Source: Patescibacteria group bacterium (GTDB taxonomy: Bacteria; Patescibacteriota; UBA1384; JAGGWG01). From it: a stretch of DNA of 21,519 nt. Below, piece after piece: positions 5,855-13,335 of this stretch (within the stretch, counting starts at the first letter, position 1; each line of letters starts with the position of its first letter). The DNA is taken from the NCBI GenBank assembly GCA_028698375.1, contig JAQVDI010000006.1:1-21519 (forward strand). Reading direction: 5' to 3'. The position numbers and the translations under genes are program-made. The notes below the pieces were generated by a model, which was not told the origin of the DNA, did not search any database, and saw nothing but the letters and a program-made list of their open reading frames with translations.

Positions 5855-8215
5855 TTACGCGCATTTGCTAAAGCCGCAAACTGGGCACTTAAAACATCCT
5901 TCTTGGAAAATAAGAGTGGCACCGCATTCACGACAAATTGGTGCTTCTCCAGCATCAGCAAGTGACATTTGTTTTTCTGTTTCTTCTTCTTTTATCAAAG
6001 CTACTTGTTTTAATGCTTCTTCAGTGTGGTTGTTTTCGTTCTCTTTTTTATCTTTTTCTTTAGGTGGTAGATTTAATGGCAATGTGGGCATTTCTTGTTT
6101 AAATTCTAAGTGTTTTTTAAGAATTTTGGCAATAGCATCAGGTAAAGATAAAATTATGCCGTTGTTAGTCCAAGTTGGTGAAGGGTCACGAATACCTTTT
6201 AGTTGATGAATAATTTCTTCTGGTTTTAGCCCACTGCGCAGGACCAAAGAGATTAACCGAGAAATAGCTTCAGTATTGGCAGAGAAAAAACCGCCTGCTT
6301 TGCCGATATTAGTGAAAACTTCAAATGGTTGGTTATTTTCATCTTCGTTAATTGTGATATACAAATTTCCATAAGAAGTTTTGGTTTTATAGGTGTAGCC
6401 ATGCATAATTTCTGGTCTTGGTTGGATCTGAATTTCATTTGGAATTTTTAATTTTTCGTTTTCTTCTTCCTTTTTTTTGCCAAAATCAACCACCTGTTCA
6501 TCACGACTACCATCTCGATAAACAGTTAGACCTTTGAGTCCAGAGTCAAAAGCAAGCTCATAGGCCTGTTCCACATTTTCAATTGTTGCTTCATTGGGGA
6601 AATTAATTGTTTTAGAAACTGCATTATCAGTATATTTTTGAAAAGCAACTTGCATTTTAACGTGCCACTCCGGAGAAATTTCTCTGGAGGTAACAAAAAC
6701 TTTACGCCATTTAACTGGTACTTCTTCAATGTTTTCTAAAGTGCCATTTTCAGAAATTTTTTCCATTAGTTCTTTGGAATAAAAACCTTCACGCTTGGCA
6801 ATTTCTTCAAACAACGGATTAATTTCTAAAAGTTTTGCTCCGTCTAAAATGTTTTTTACAAAAACTAAGGCAAATAATGGCTCAACGCCGCTACTGGATC
6901 CAGCGATCATAGAAATTGTGCCAGTTGGGGCAATTGTAGTAATTGTCGCGTTACGCATTGGTTTTGCATTTTTTCTGTCATAAATACTGCCTTTAAAATT
7001 ATCAAAAACACCACGGGTTTTAGCTAACTCCTGGCTAGCTATACGACCATGATCGCGAATAAAACGCATTATTTTTTCTGCCGTTGCTACACCTTCTTTT
7101 GAATCGTAGGGTATGTTTAGTTTAATTAACATATCAGCAAAGCCCATAACGCCCAAACCAATTTTACGGTTTGCTTTTGTCACTTTTTCAATTGCTGGTA
7201 GTGGAAATTTGTTAACATCAATAACATCATCTAAAAAACGGACAGCTAAATAAACCACTTCTTTTAAGTGGTCAAAATCAATTTTCCCATTTTTGATCAT
7301 GGCTGATAAATTGATTGAGCCCAAGTTGCAAGATTCGTAAGGTAATAATGGTTGTTCGCCGCAAGGGTTAGTTGATTCAATTTCACCTAATTTAGGGGTG
7401 GGATTATGTTGATTAATACGATCCAAAAAAACAACGCCTGGTTCTCCGTTCTCCCAAGCACCTTTGATAATCTTGTCAAAAATTTTCCGAGCGTTAAGCG
7501 TGCCTGCATTTTTTTGAGTGTGTGGGTTTATTAAGTCGTAATCTGCATTTTCTTTCATTTTTTGCATAAATTCATCAGTAATTCCGACTGATAAATTGAA
7601 ATTATTTAAACGACCATTGTCTTTTTTAGCATCAATAAATTCTAAAATGTCCGGGTGGTCAACACGTAAAATCCCCATATTGGCGCCGCGTCTAGTGCCT
7701 CCCTGTTTAACTTCTTCGGTGGCAGCGTTAAACATTCTCATAAAAGAAACTGGACCGCTGGCAACACCGCCACTGGAACCAACTTGTTCGCCGTTAGGAC
7801 GTAGTCTAGAAAAACTAAAACCAGTACCGCCACCTGATTTATGAATCATGACTGTATTTTTCAAAGTGTCCATAATCTCAGCCATATCATCTTTAACGGG
7901 CAAAACAAAACAAGCGCTTAATTGACCAATTTTAGTACCAGCACCTGTAAAAGTTGGTGAGTTGGGTAAAAATTCAAATTTACTTAAAATTTCGGCAAAA
8001 GATTTTTCTAATTCATCTTTTTGTTTTTTGGTTGTTTTATAATTGTCTTCAGCTTGAACGATATGATGGCTTATTCGATAAAACATTTCCTCTGGTGTTT
8101 CAACAATTCCACCGTTTTCTTTTTTTCGCAAATAACGTTTTTCCACAATAGTTAAAGCATTGGGGCGTAGATTCAAATTCTCGGAAATAATCGACATAAT
8201 TTCACTTTTTGACAT
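5855..8215 (-). CDS. nrdJ: Adenosylcobalamin-dependent (class II) ribonucleoside-diphosphate reductase
   Basis: A 786-aa class II reductase that makes dNTPs with a radical generated from adenosylcobalamin. The catalytic barrel runs from LPNSPTFTGAG (83-93) with C102, through HKSGGGTGFSFSRLRP, the NPCGE motif (N283, C285, E287) and YESCNLGSINLS, to APTGTISMIAGSSSGVEP. After a linker comes a TSCPD-type domain (YGNLYITINEDENNQPFEVF...) and a C-terminal zinc ribbon (CRECGA...CPVCGF) that probably delivers reducing equivalents. There is no N-terminal ATP cone, so overall activity control by that domain is absent. The ATG at 8215 overlaps the end of nrdR by 14 bp and has an AAGGA SD inside nrdR, which indicates translational coupling. 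The corrinoid adenosyltransferase gene lies downstream. Confidence 0.95.
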   Translation of the reverse strand: MSKSEIMSIISENLNLRPNALTIVEKRYLRKKENGGIVETPEEMFYRISHHIVQAEDNYKTTKKQKDELEKSFAEILSKFEFLPNSPTFTGAGTKIGQLSACFVLPVKDDMAEIMDTLKNTVMIHKSGGGTGFSFSRLRPNGEQVGSSGGVASGPVSFMRMFNAATEEVKQGGTRRGANMGILRVDHPDILEFIDAKKDNGRLNNFNLSVGITDEFMQKMKENADYDLINPHTQKNAGTLNARKIFDKIIKGAWENGEPGVVFLDRINQHNPTPKLGEIESTNPCGEQPLLPYESCNLGSINLSAMIKNGKIDFDHLKEVVYLAVRFLDDVIDVNKFPLPAIEKVTKANRKIGLGVMGFADMLIKLNIPYDSKEGVATAEKIMRFIRDHGRIASQELAKTRGVFDNFKGSIYDRKNAKPMRNATITTIAPTGTISMIAGSSSGVEPLFALVFVKNILDGAKLLEINPLFEEIAKREGFYSKELMEKISENGTLENIEEVPVKWRKVFVTSREISPEWHVKMQVAFQKYTDNAVSKTINFPNEATIENVEQAYELAFDSGLKGLTVYRDGSRDEQVVDFGKKKEEENEKLKIPNEIQIQPRPEIMHGYTYKTKTSYGNLYITINEDENNQPFEVFTNIGKAGGFFSANTEAISRLISLVLRSGLKPEEIIHQLKGIRDPSPTWTNNGIILSLPDAIAKILKKHLEFKQEMPTLPLNLPPKEKDKKENENNHTEEALKQVALIKEEETEKQMSLADAGEAPICRECGATLIFQEGCFKCPVCGFSKCA

Positions 8216-8663
8216 GTTGTTCCTTTTTTAAATTTTTTATTTCTCGCTCAAAAGCGGATAAGCTACCAAAACCACGATAAACGGAAGCAAAACGCATATA
8301 AGCAACAACATCTTTGTGTTTTAGGTGGTCAACAATGATTTTGCCTATTGCGCGTGAAGAAATCACTTTTTTCTTTTTTAACCTTAGACTGTCTTTAATG
8401 GCTTCAATTAGGTCTTCAAATTCATCTTTCTTAATTGGTCTTTTTGTAAAAGCTTTTTTGACACCTTTAGTCATTTTGGTCTCAGAAAATTTTTCTAAAT
8501 TGCCATTTCTTTTTTTGACGCTTAAATTAAGGGACGCAATTTTCTCGTAAGTGGTAAAACGATAATGGCAAACATGACATTGGCGTCGGCGACGAATAAT
8601 AAAAGAACTTTGGCTACGTGTTTCTATAACTTCACTGTTATTGTTGCATCTTGGACATTGCAT
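8202..8663 (-). CDS. nrdR: Transcriptional repressor NrdR
   Basis: A 153-aa protein. The N-terminal zinc ribbon (C3, C6, C29, C32; MQCPRC...CHVC) has the family's basic RRRR stretch and binds DNA. An ATP cone follows from about residue 46 (VKKRNGNLEKFSETKMTKGVKKAFTKRPI). NrdR senses ATP/dATP and represses ribonucleotide reductase genes by binding paired NrdR boxes. Here it is the first gene of an nrdR-nrdJ unit, and candidate tandem boxes lie upstream at 8728-8776, fitting autoregulation. A weak SD-like GGGGAA precedes the ATG, with a TGTTAAAAT extended -10 candidate near 8692-8700. The stop is TGA, showing that TGA is not recoded in this genome. Confidence 0.96.
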   Translation of the reverse strand: MQCPRCNNNSEVIETRSQSSFIIRRRRQCHVCHYRFTTYEKIASLNLSVKKRNGNLEKFSETKMTKGVKKAFTKRPIKKDEFEDLIEAIKDSLRLKKKKVISSRAIGKIIVDHLKHKDVVAYMRFASVYRGFGSLSAFEREIKNLKKEQHVKK

Positions 8664-8718
8664 AATTCCCCACTAATTAAGTTCAAGTATTATTTTAACA
8701 CAAGTTAAAATTTAAAAC

Positions 8719-8727
8719 TGTGGATAA
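8719..8727 (-). promoter_or_regulatory. Perfect DnaA box
   Basis: The minus strand reads TTATCCACA, identical to the consensus high-affinity E. coli DnaA box. It lies between nrdR and ftsZ, directly beside the NrdR-like boxes. It is a single box, so this is more likely a regulatory site than an origin. Confidence 0.55.
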
Positions 8728-8776
8728 ATACTCTAAATATGTATATAGAAAAGGGTTTATAACACTAAATATAAAA
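8728..8776. promoter_or_regulatory. Candidate tandem NrdR boxes
   Basis: CTCTAAATAT (8731-8740) and CACTAAATAT (8763-8772) are near-identical and start exactly 32 bp apart, about three helical turns. This is the paired arrangement known for NrdR boxes (consensus ACACwATATATwGTGT). The right halves match the consensus poorly. The position upstream of nrdR-nrdJ supports the call. Confidence 0.5.
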
Positions 8777-8874
8777 TGGGGAAAAAATAATAAATTTATA
8801 TTTTTCAAAAAATACAAATAAATTTTTTTTGAATAAGATATATTGAAGCAAATTTTTTCTTATAATTATCTTTC

Positions 8875-8903
8875 TTGACAGGACAAATTTTTCCGCTTAA
8901 AAT
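8875..8903 (+). promoter_or_regulatory. ftsZ promoter (very short leader)
   Basis: Perfect TTGACA (8875-8880), 17-nt spacer, TAAAAT (8898-8903). The predicted start near 8910 leaves only about seven bases before the ftsZ ATG at 8917, and there is no SD. Confidence 0.75.
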
Positions 8904-8916
8904 ATAACTAACAATT

Positions 8917-10131
8917 ATGCCAGATGAAATAAAACAAAACTTCGAACTGCCAAAATTTGCTGATAATGAGCCGATTAATGTGGCTAGAATTAAAGTGATT
9001 GGTGTTGGTGGCGGTGGCAATTCTGCTGTTAATCGAATGGTTAATGCCAGAATCCGAGGTGTGGAATTTATTACTATTAATACAGATTTACAAGCTTTAG
9101 CTACTTCAGCTGCTTCTATCAAAGTTCAAATTGGGAAAGAAACAACCGGTGGTTTGGGCAGTGGTGCTGATCCCACAAAAGGTCGCGAATCAATGGAGGA
9201 AAATAAAGAAGAAGTTTATGAAGTTCTCAAAAATTCCGATATGGTTTTTGTAACTGCAGGCATGGGCGGTGGCACAGGTAGTGGTGCTGGTCCAGTGGTG
9301 GCAGCTATTGCTCGTGAATTAGGTGCCTTAACTGTCGGAGTTGTGACTAAACCATTTACTTTTGAAGGTTCACGTCGCCGCGAAGTGGCAGATAAAGCCA
9401 TTGAAGAGCTAAAAGACAATGTTGATACATTAATTGTTATTCCCAATGATAAACTTTTGCAGGTGATTGATAAAAAAACAACTATGCTTGATGCATTTTC
9501 TGTGGTTGATGATGTTTTGCGTCAAGGTATTCAGGGTATTTCTGATTTGATCACTATCCCCGGTATTATTAATGTTGATTTTGCAGATGTAAAGACTATT
9601 ATGCAAGATGCTGGTTCGGCACTCATGGGTATTGGTCGAGCTAAGGGTGAAAATAGAGCGATTGAAGCAGCTAGAGCAGCAATTGATTCTCCGCTTTTGG
9701 ATCTTTCGATTGAAGGTGCTAAAGGAATTTTGTTTAATATTACTGGTGGCCCAGATATGTCAATGTATGAAATTGATGAAGCAGCCAAAACAATTACTGA
9801 GGCGGCTCATCCAGAAGCAAACATTATTTTTGGTGCTATGGTTGACGAAGCAATGCAAGGAGAAATTAAAATTACAGTAATTGCGACTGGTTTTGGTGAT
9901 GAAAGACCAAAACGACGCGATGAAGCCAAACAAGGATTTACATTAACTTCATTGGCAGAAATTGGTAATGATGATAATGAAAAAGAAGAAGAGCCAGTAA
10001 TGCAACAAGAACCTTTTGTGCGCAAACCAGAGCTAAAAGAAGAACCAGAAGAAGATCTTGAGCCTGGAGAAGGTAGTAGCCAGGAAGATAATTATGAAAT
10101 CCCAGCGTTTATAAGGAGAAAACTGAAGTAA
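8917..10131 (+). CDS. ftsZ: Cell division protein FtsZ
   Basis: A 404-aa tubulin-like GTPase that polymerises into the division ring. Visible motifs are KVIGVGGGGNSAVNRM (26-41), the NTDLQAL segment, the tubulin signature GMGGGTGSGAG (115-125), TKPFTFEGSRR, and the T7 loop with NVDFADVKTIM. After the core comes a roughly 60-residue acidic variable linker and the conserved C-terminal peptide EIPAFIRRKLK, which normally binds FtsA and other membrane anchors. It is transcribed alone from the promoter at 8875-8903, with no SD. ftsA is convergent downstream rather than in the same operon. No clear intrinsic terminator for ftsZ is seen right after the stop. Confidence 0.98.
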   Translation: MPDEIKQNFELPKFADNEPINVARIKVIGVGGGGNSAVNRMVNARIRGVEFITINTDLQALATSAASIKVQIGKETTGGLGSGADPTKGRESMEENKEEVYEVLKNSDMVFVTAGMGGGTGSGAGPVVAAIARELGALTVGVVTKPFTFEGSRRREVADKAIEELKDNVDTLIVIPNDKLLQVIDKKTTMLDAFSVVDDVLRQGIQGISDLITIPGIINVDFADVKTIMQDAGSALMGIGRAKGENRAIEAARAAIDSPLLDLSIEGAKGILFNITGGPDMSMYEIDEAAKTITEAAHPEANIIFGAMVDEAMQGEIKITVIATGFGDERPKRRDEAKQGFTLTSLAEIGNDDNEKEEEPVMQQEPFVRKPELKEEPEEDLEPGEGSSQEDNYEIPAFIRRKLK

Positions 10132-10147
10132 AACTTTTTTAATTCAT

Positions 10148-10180
10148 CATTGCGAGGAGTAGCAGCGACGAAGCAATCTT
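10148..10180. repeat. Dispersed intergenic repeat fragment (ATTGCGAGGAG...GCAATC type)
   Basis: The segment CATTGCGAGGAGTAGCAGCG continues to GCAATCTT with short inverted ends ATTGC/GCAAT. From memory it resembles a common bacterial intergenic palindromic repeat of the form tcattgcgagg...gcgacgaagcaatc. It lies just past the ftsZ stop. Confidence 0.5.
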
Positions 10181-10230
10181 TCTATTTAGTATTAAGTAAG
10201 AGGTATTGGGTCTCTTTTTAATTTTAACTT

Positions 10231-10268
10231 TAAAAAAGAAAAAACTCCTGACGCGTTGGCGCCAGGAG
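10231..10268 (-). terminator. Intrinsic terminator downstream of ftsA
   Basis: CTCCTG (10245-10250) pairs with CAGGAG (10263-10268), with three more GC pairs inside after one mismatch and a GTTG loop. On the minus strand it is followed by six T and a further T-rich tract. The distance to the ftsA stop is about 125 nt. Confidence 0.7.
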
Positions 10269-10307
10269 CGGTATGGGAAATAAGTGCAAGTGCTTAAGAA
10301 TAAAAAA

Positions 10308-10346
10308 GATCCCGAAACAAGTTCGAGATGACATGTGGGGCGGGAA
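10308..10346. repeat. Second dispersed repeat fragment (GATCCCGAAACAAGTTCGAGATGAC type)
   Basis: GATCCCGAAACAAGTTCGAG at 10308-10327 is a near-palindrome with arms around a central AAACAAG, followed by ATGAC and then a GGGGCGGGAATGAC element. From memory this unit often sits next to the ATTGCGAGG type repeat in other genomes, so the two pieces may be ends of one decayed composite element. Confidence 0.45.
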
Positions 10347-10394
10347 TGACAATTTTTATTTTAAATTCCAAATTCTATATTCTAACTTCTAACT

Positions 10395-11630
10395 TTACGG
10401 TTTGAACATTTTCCAAAAATCGCGGAAACGTCCGGAGATATCTTTAAACATTTGTGAACTATGACCGGCATTTCCTGTTGCGTGTTGTTTGCCCCAAAAT
10501 AAAAGTGCTAACGCCGCGGCGAAACTGGGGTCATCAATACGATCTGTCATACCACCAATTAAGATTTCATTATGTGATAAATTGGAGGGTAGTTTTAAAA
10601 CTTCTTTTGATAAATCTAGTAAACCGTCAATTTGAGAGGATCCACCAGTAAAGACAGCACCAGCTGGTAATTTTGCATCTTTTTTAACTTTTTTAAGTTC
10701 ATTTCTGACCATTTCTAAAATCTCAGATAGACGAGCTTCAATAATTTCAGCAATATATTTTTCGCTTTCACTTCCTTTTTCGTTTTCATCAATTTTAGAT
10801 AAATCTACAGTTTTAGTCTCGCTAATTTTGGCTGGCGTGGCGCTACCGTGTTTAATTTTAACTTGTTCGGCAATTTCCAATGAAGTTTTTAAGCCAATTG
10901 CTAAATCATTAGTAATTAAACTGCCGCCTAAAGGGATAACTGCGGAATGAATAATGGTACCTTCTTCGTAAACAATTATTTGGGTTGTAGCAGCTCCGAT
11001 ATCGATTAATACAACTCCAATTTCCTTTTGCTGATTAGAAAGGTGGGTTTCACTTTCAGCTAAAACATTAAAAACTGGTTCAATAATACTTAAGCCGGAC
11101 TGAAAAACACATTTTTCTAAATTTTTAATTGCTGGTGTGGAAGTAGTGATAATGTGAGTTTCAACTTCCAAGCGAATGCCATTCATGCCTAGTGGGTCTT
11201 TAATGCCGCCAGCACCATCTAAAACAAAAGCTTGTGGAATAACATGCAGAATTTCACGGTTAGTGGGTTGTGCGATAGCTTGCGCTGCCTCTACGGCTCG
11301 GTCACGATCTTCGTGGGTTACTTCTCCATTTGGGTGCGAAACAGCAATAACGCCTTTGCTAGTTTGTGATTCAATATGCGCGCCACCTAAACCTAAAATA
11401 ACACGGTCAATCTTAAGACCACTCATTCTTTCTGCTTGTTCTAGTGCTTCAGAAATTGAAGAAATTGTTGCTTCTAAATCTACGATAATTCCTTTGCGTA
11501 AAGAATTGATTTTTGATTTACCGACGCCAATAACATCAATTTGAGCTGAGTCGCTTGCAGTCTTTCCAATCAAAACAGCGACTTTACTGCTGCCTACATC
11601 TAAACTGGCGATAATGTCTTTTGACTCCAT
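10395..11630 (-). CDS. ftsA: Cell division protein FtsA (actin-like membrane anchor for FtsZ)
   Basis: A 411-aa actin/Hsp70-fold ATPase. The N-terminal phosphate-binding motif is SLDVGSSKVAVLIGK (9-23), with the SHS2/1C region at about 85-165, the second phosphate loop VLIDIGAATTQI and the adenosine motif VFTGGSSQIDG. The C-terminus GRFRDFWKMFKP is a basic amphipathic helix of the kind that tethers FtsA to the inner membrane. FtsA links the FtsZ ring to the membrane through the FtsZ C-terminal peptide, which is present in this window. The ATG at 11630 is followed by GAG TCA. A TAAAAT -10 candidate lies seven bases upstream, though its -35 is poor. It ends the cluster hinT-rpsU-yqeY-ybeY/dgkA-ftsA and is convergent with ftsZ. 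Confidence 0.95.
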   Translation of the reverse strand: MESKDIIASLDVGSSKVAVLIGKTASDSAQIDVIGVGKSKINSLRKGIIVDLEATISSISEALEQAERMSGLKIDRVILGLGGAHIESQTSKGVIAVSHPNGEVTHEDRDRAVEAAQAIAQPTNREILHVIPQAFVLDGAGGIKDPLGMNGIRLEVETHIITTSTPAIKNLEKCVFQSGLSIIEPVFNVLAESETHLSNQQKEIGVVLIDIGAATTQIIVYEEGTIIHSAVIPLGGSLITNDLAIGLKTSLEIAEQVKIKHGSATPAKISETKTVDLSKIDENEKGSESEKYIAEIIEARLSEILEMVRNELKKVKKDAKLPAGAVFTGGSSQIDGLLDLSKEVLKLPSNLSHNEILIGGMTDRIDDPSFAAALALLFWGKQHATGNAGHSSQMFKDISGRFRDFWKMFKP

Positions 11631-11693
11631 AAAACTAATTTTAACTTAAAATAAGTAGCAATAAAAGGGTGCTATGCTATTTTAGCAAAAAAT

Positions 11694-12461
11694 TTAGATA
11701 TAAAAAAGAGCTATGATTTTAGGTATAAAAATAATTGAACCAATAACTACAGCCGTAAAAGCAGACACTAAAACAACACTGGCAAAAAGATCTTTAATAA
11801 AACGGACATTTTGATCGTAATGCAAATGAGTTAAATCTAAAATTCTTTCAATGGCGATGTTAATTATCTCCATCATTATTGTAGTAGCAATCGCGAAGAA
11901 GACAAAAAGCCACTCAAGGCGAGAAATATGGACAATAAAACCAGCAATAATAACACCAATGGCAACCATATAGTGGATACGTAAATTACGTTCGCTCATT
12001 AATGCTTCCCACATGCCGCGGAGAGCACATTTTACGCTATTGCCAAAAGATGGTTTTTCTTCGCAAAGATCATGACCATTTTGAACTTTTTCCATCTGTT
12101 TATGATTCAAACCTAACAGATGCAAAAGACCATGTTCATAAAAAAAATTTAAATTTTCATTTCTTTTTTTGATTACTTCCGGGCAAATAAAAATATCTCC
12201 TAAGACAATTTTTTCATTTCTGACTCCTTTTTTTAGCGGTTCATCTTGCGGAAAACTTAAAACAGTAGTGCTAACATTTTTATTCCTAAATTGCTGATTT
12301 AATCTTTTTATCTTTTTTGGTCTAACGATAAAAAGGGAAATTAAAATATGTTTAGGCCGAATTTTCAAATTTTTGTTGAGTAGTTTGCGGGTCTGATTTA
12401 TAAAATAATCGCGATTAATTCGAACATTAGTCTCATTTTGTAAATCAAATTCTATTTTCAC
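11694..12461 (-). CDS. Fusion: YbeY-like endoribonuclease domain + DgkA-like lipid kinase domain
   Basis: A 255-aa two-domain protein. Residues 1 to about 130 match YbeY, which acts in rRNA maturation: LNQQFRNKNVSTTVLSFP (54-71), LGDIFI (88-93) and the metal motif H110-GLLH114-LLGLNH120, where the usual Asp before the last His is Asn. Residues about 137-255 match prokaryotic diacylglycerol/undecaprenol kinase (DgkA): ERNLRIH, EW (183-184), the active-site block E198-IIN201-IAIE205, a conserved KD (223-224) and three hydrophobic membrane helices. In Firmicutes ybeY and dgkA are adjacent separate genes, so a gene fusion is plausible. The start is GTG at 12461, eight bases after the yqeY stop, suggesting coupled translation. 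The linker between domains is short and the YbeY tail looks trimmed. Confidence 0.88.
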   Translation of the reverse strand: MKIEFDLQNETNVRINRDYFINQTRKLLNKNLKIRPKHILISLFIVRPKKIKRLNQQFRNKNVSTTVLSFPQDEPLKKGVRNEKIVLGDIFICPEVIKKRNENLNFFYEHGLLHLLGLNHKQMEKVQNGHDLCEEKPSFGNSVKCALRGMWEALMSERNLRIHYMVAIGVIIAGFIVHISRLEWLFVFFAIATTIMMEIINIAIERILDLTHLHYDQNVRFIKDLFASVVLVSAFTAVVIGSIIFIPKIIALFYI

Positions 12462-12468
12462 AATTTAA

Positions 12469-12906
12469 TTAGATACCTAATTTTTGTTTAACTATTTCAG
12501 AGACTATTGTGCCATCAGCTTTTCCCTTTGTTTGTTGCATCACTTGGCCCATGACTTTCCCAAAATTAGCCGGAGTAGCGTTGAGTTCGTTTATTGTTTT
12601 TTCTACGATTTCTCCCAATTTTGTTTCATCTAATAATTTAGGCGCATAATTTTCTAAAATTTTAATTTCTTTTTCTTCTTTTTCTACTAAATCAGATCTT
12701 TTCCCTTGTTTATATAGCTCAATTGCGTCTTTTCTTTTTTTGATTTCATTTAAAGCTAATGAACCAATTTCAGTTTCATTTAATTCGTCTTTTTTAGCTA
12801 TTTGCGCATTTTTAAGGCTAGCAATAAATTGACGTAAAGTTAAAACTGTTAATTCATCTTTTTTCTTCATTGCTGTTTTGAGATCGTTTTGGATTTTTTC
12901 TAACAT
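12469..12906 (-). CDS. yqeY: YqeY / GatB-Yqey domain protein
   Basis: A 145-aa single-domain YqeY protein. It begins MLEKIQNDLKTAMKKKDELTVLTLRQFIASLKNAQI and contains EKEEKEIKILENYAPKLL and the C-terminal NFGKVMGQVMQQTKGKADGTIVSEIVKQKL, which match the family throughout. The domain is shared with the tail of GatB and binds tRNA-like helices, but the role of stand-alone YqeY is uncertain. It sits directly downstream of rpsU, a linkage widespread in bacteria, and immediately upstream of the ybeY/dgkA fusion. A TAGAAA-N17-TATACT promoter candidate (12923-12951) predicts a leader of about nine bases, so it may have its own transcript besides read-through from rpsU. Confidence 0.93.
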   Translation of the reverse strand: MLEKIQNDLKTAMKKKDELTVLTLRQFIASLKNAQIAKKDELNETEIGSLALNEIKKRKDAIELYKQGKRSDLVEKEEKEIKILENYAPKLLDETKLGEIVEKTINELNATPANFGKVMGQVMQQTKGKADGTIVSEIVKQKLGI

Positions 12907-12975
12907 GATTTAACTTATTTTTAGTATAGTTTTTAATAAAAAGATTTTCTAAATTTTGACTTTTGAATTATTCTT

Positions 12976-13173
12976 TTAATATCCTCTTATCGCTTTTTGC
13001 TTTTTGGCTGATATTTTTAAATATCTTAAAGTATCATCTTTGCGCGCCCTTTGATTTGGTTTGTTGGTGTGATACATTTTTTCTTTCATGTCCGTAATTT
13101 TGTTTTCTTCCTGCAGAGTACGCAAAAAGCGGCGTAAAAGTTGGTCTGAATTTTCTTGATTTTGTTTTTTCAT
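12976..13173 (-). CDS. rpsU: 30S ribosomal protein bS21
   Basis: A 65-aa basic protein. LLRRFLRTLQEENKITDMKEKMYHTNKPNQRARKDDTLRYL matches the bS21 pattern (LRRFKR...E...R..E.YEKPS.KRKRK) in spacing and charge, although it is diverged. bS21 sits on the 30S platform near the anti-SD and aids initiation. The call is strengthened by yqeY immediately downstream, the classical rpsU-yqeY pairing. The start ATG at 13173 has no good SD. The upstream 75-80 nt contain four alternating TGAGC/GCTCA arms that may form alternative hairpins. No other gene in the window encodes a ribosomal protein. Confidence 0.85.
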   Translation of the reverse strand: MKKQNQENSDQLLRRFLRTLQEENKITDMKEKMYHTNKPNQRARKDDTLRYLKISAKKQKAIRGY

Positions 13174-13193
13174 TTTAAATGTTTTTTATTCTT

Positions 13194-13252
13194 TGAGCAC
13201 ATTGACCATTTGATAAGCTCATGACAGTGAGCAAAACCAAACCGCAAGCTCA
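13194..13252 (-). promoter_or_regulatory. Possible switching leader of rpsU
   Basis: In minus order, TGAGC (13252-13248), GCTCA (13232-13228), TGAGC (13221-13217) and GCTCA (13198-13194). Arms can pair as 1:2 plus 3:4, or as 2:3. A TATACT -10 candidate with a poor -35 lies just upstream near 13252-13257. Stems are only 5 bp, so this is tentative. Confidence 0.3.
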
Positions 13253-13335
13253 GTATAAACTTAAGTCGAGAAGTATTCCTCTATTTCTTCAGCAAAAAAA
13301 TTTTAACATAGTAAATCTTAAAAATCAATATCTTT

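Noticed and set aside
5651..5965. Plus-strand frame of 104 aa
   Set aside because: It begins inside the -10 region of the small RNA promoter, crosses its terminator and runs antisense into nrdJ.
8664..8916. Replication origin in the nrdR-ftsZ gap
   Set aside because: There is only one DnaA box and no dnaA/dnaN genes nearby; a regulatory site is the simpler reading.
9216..10025. Several frames antisense or out of phase within ftsZ
   Set aside because: They are shadow frames of the highly conserved ftsZ coding sequence, with no SD or family similarity.
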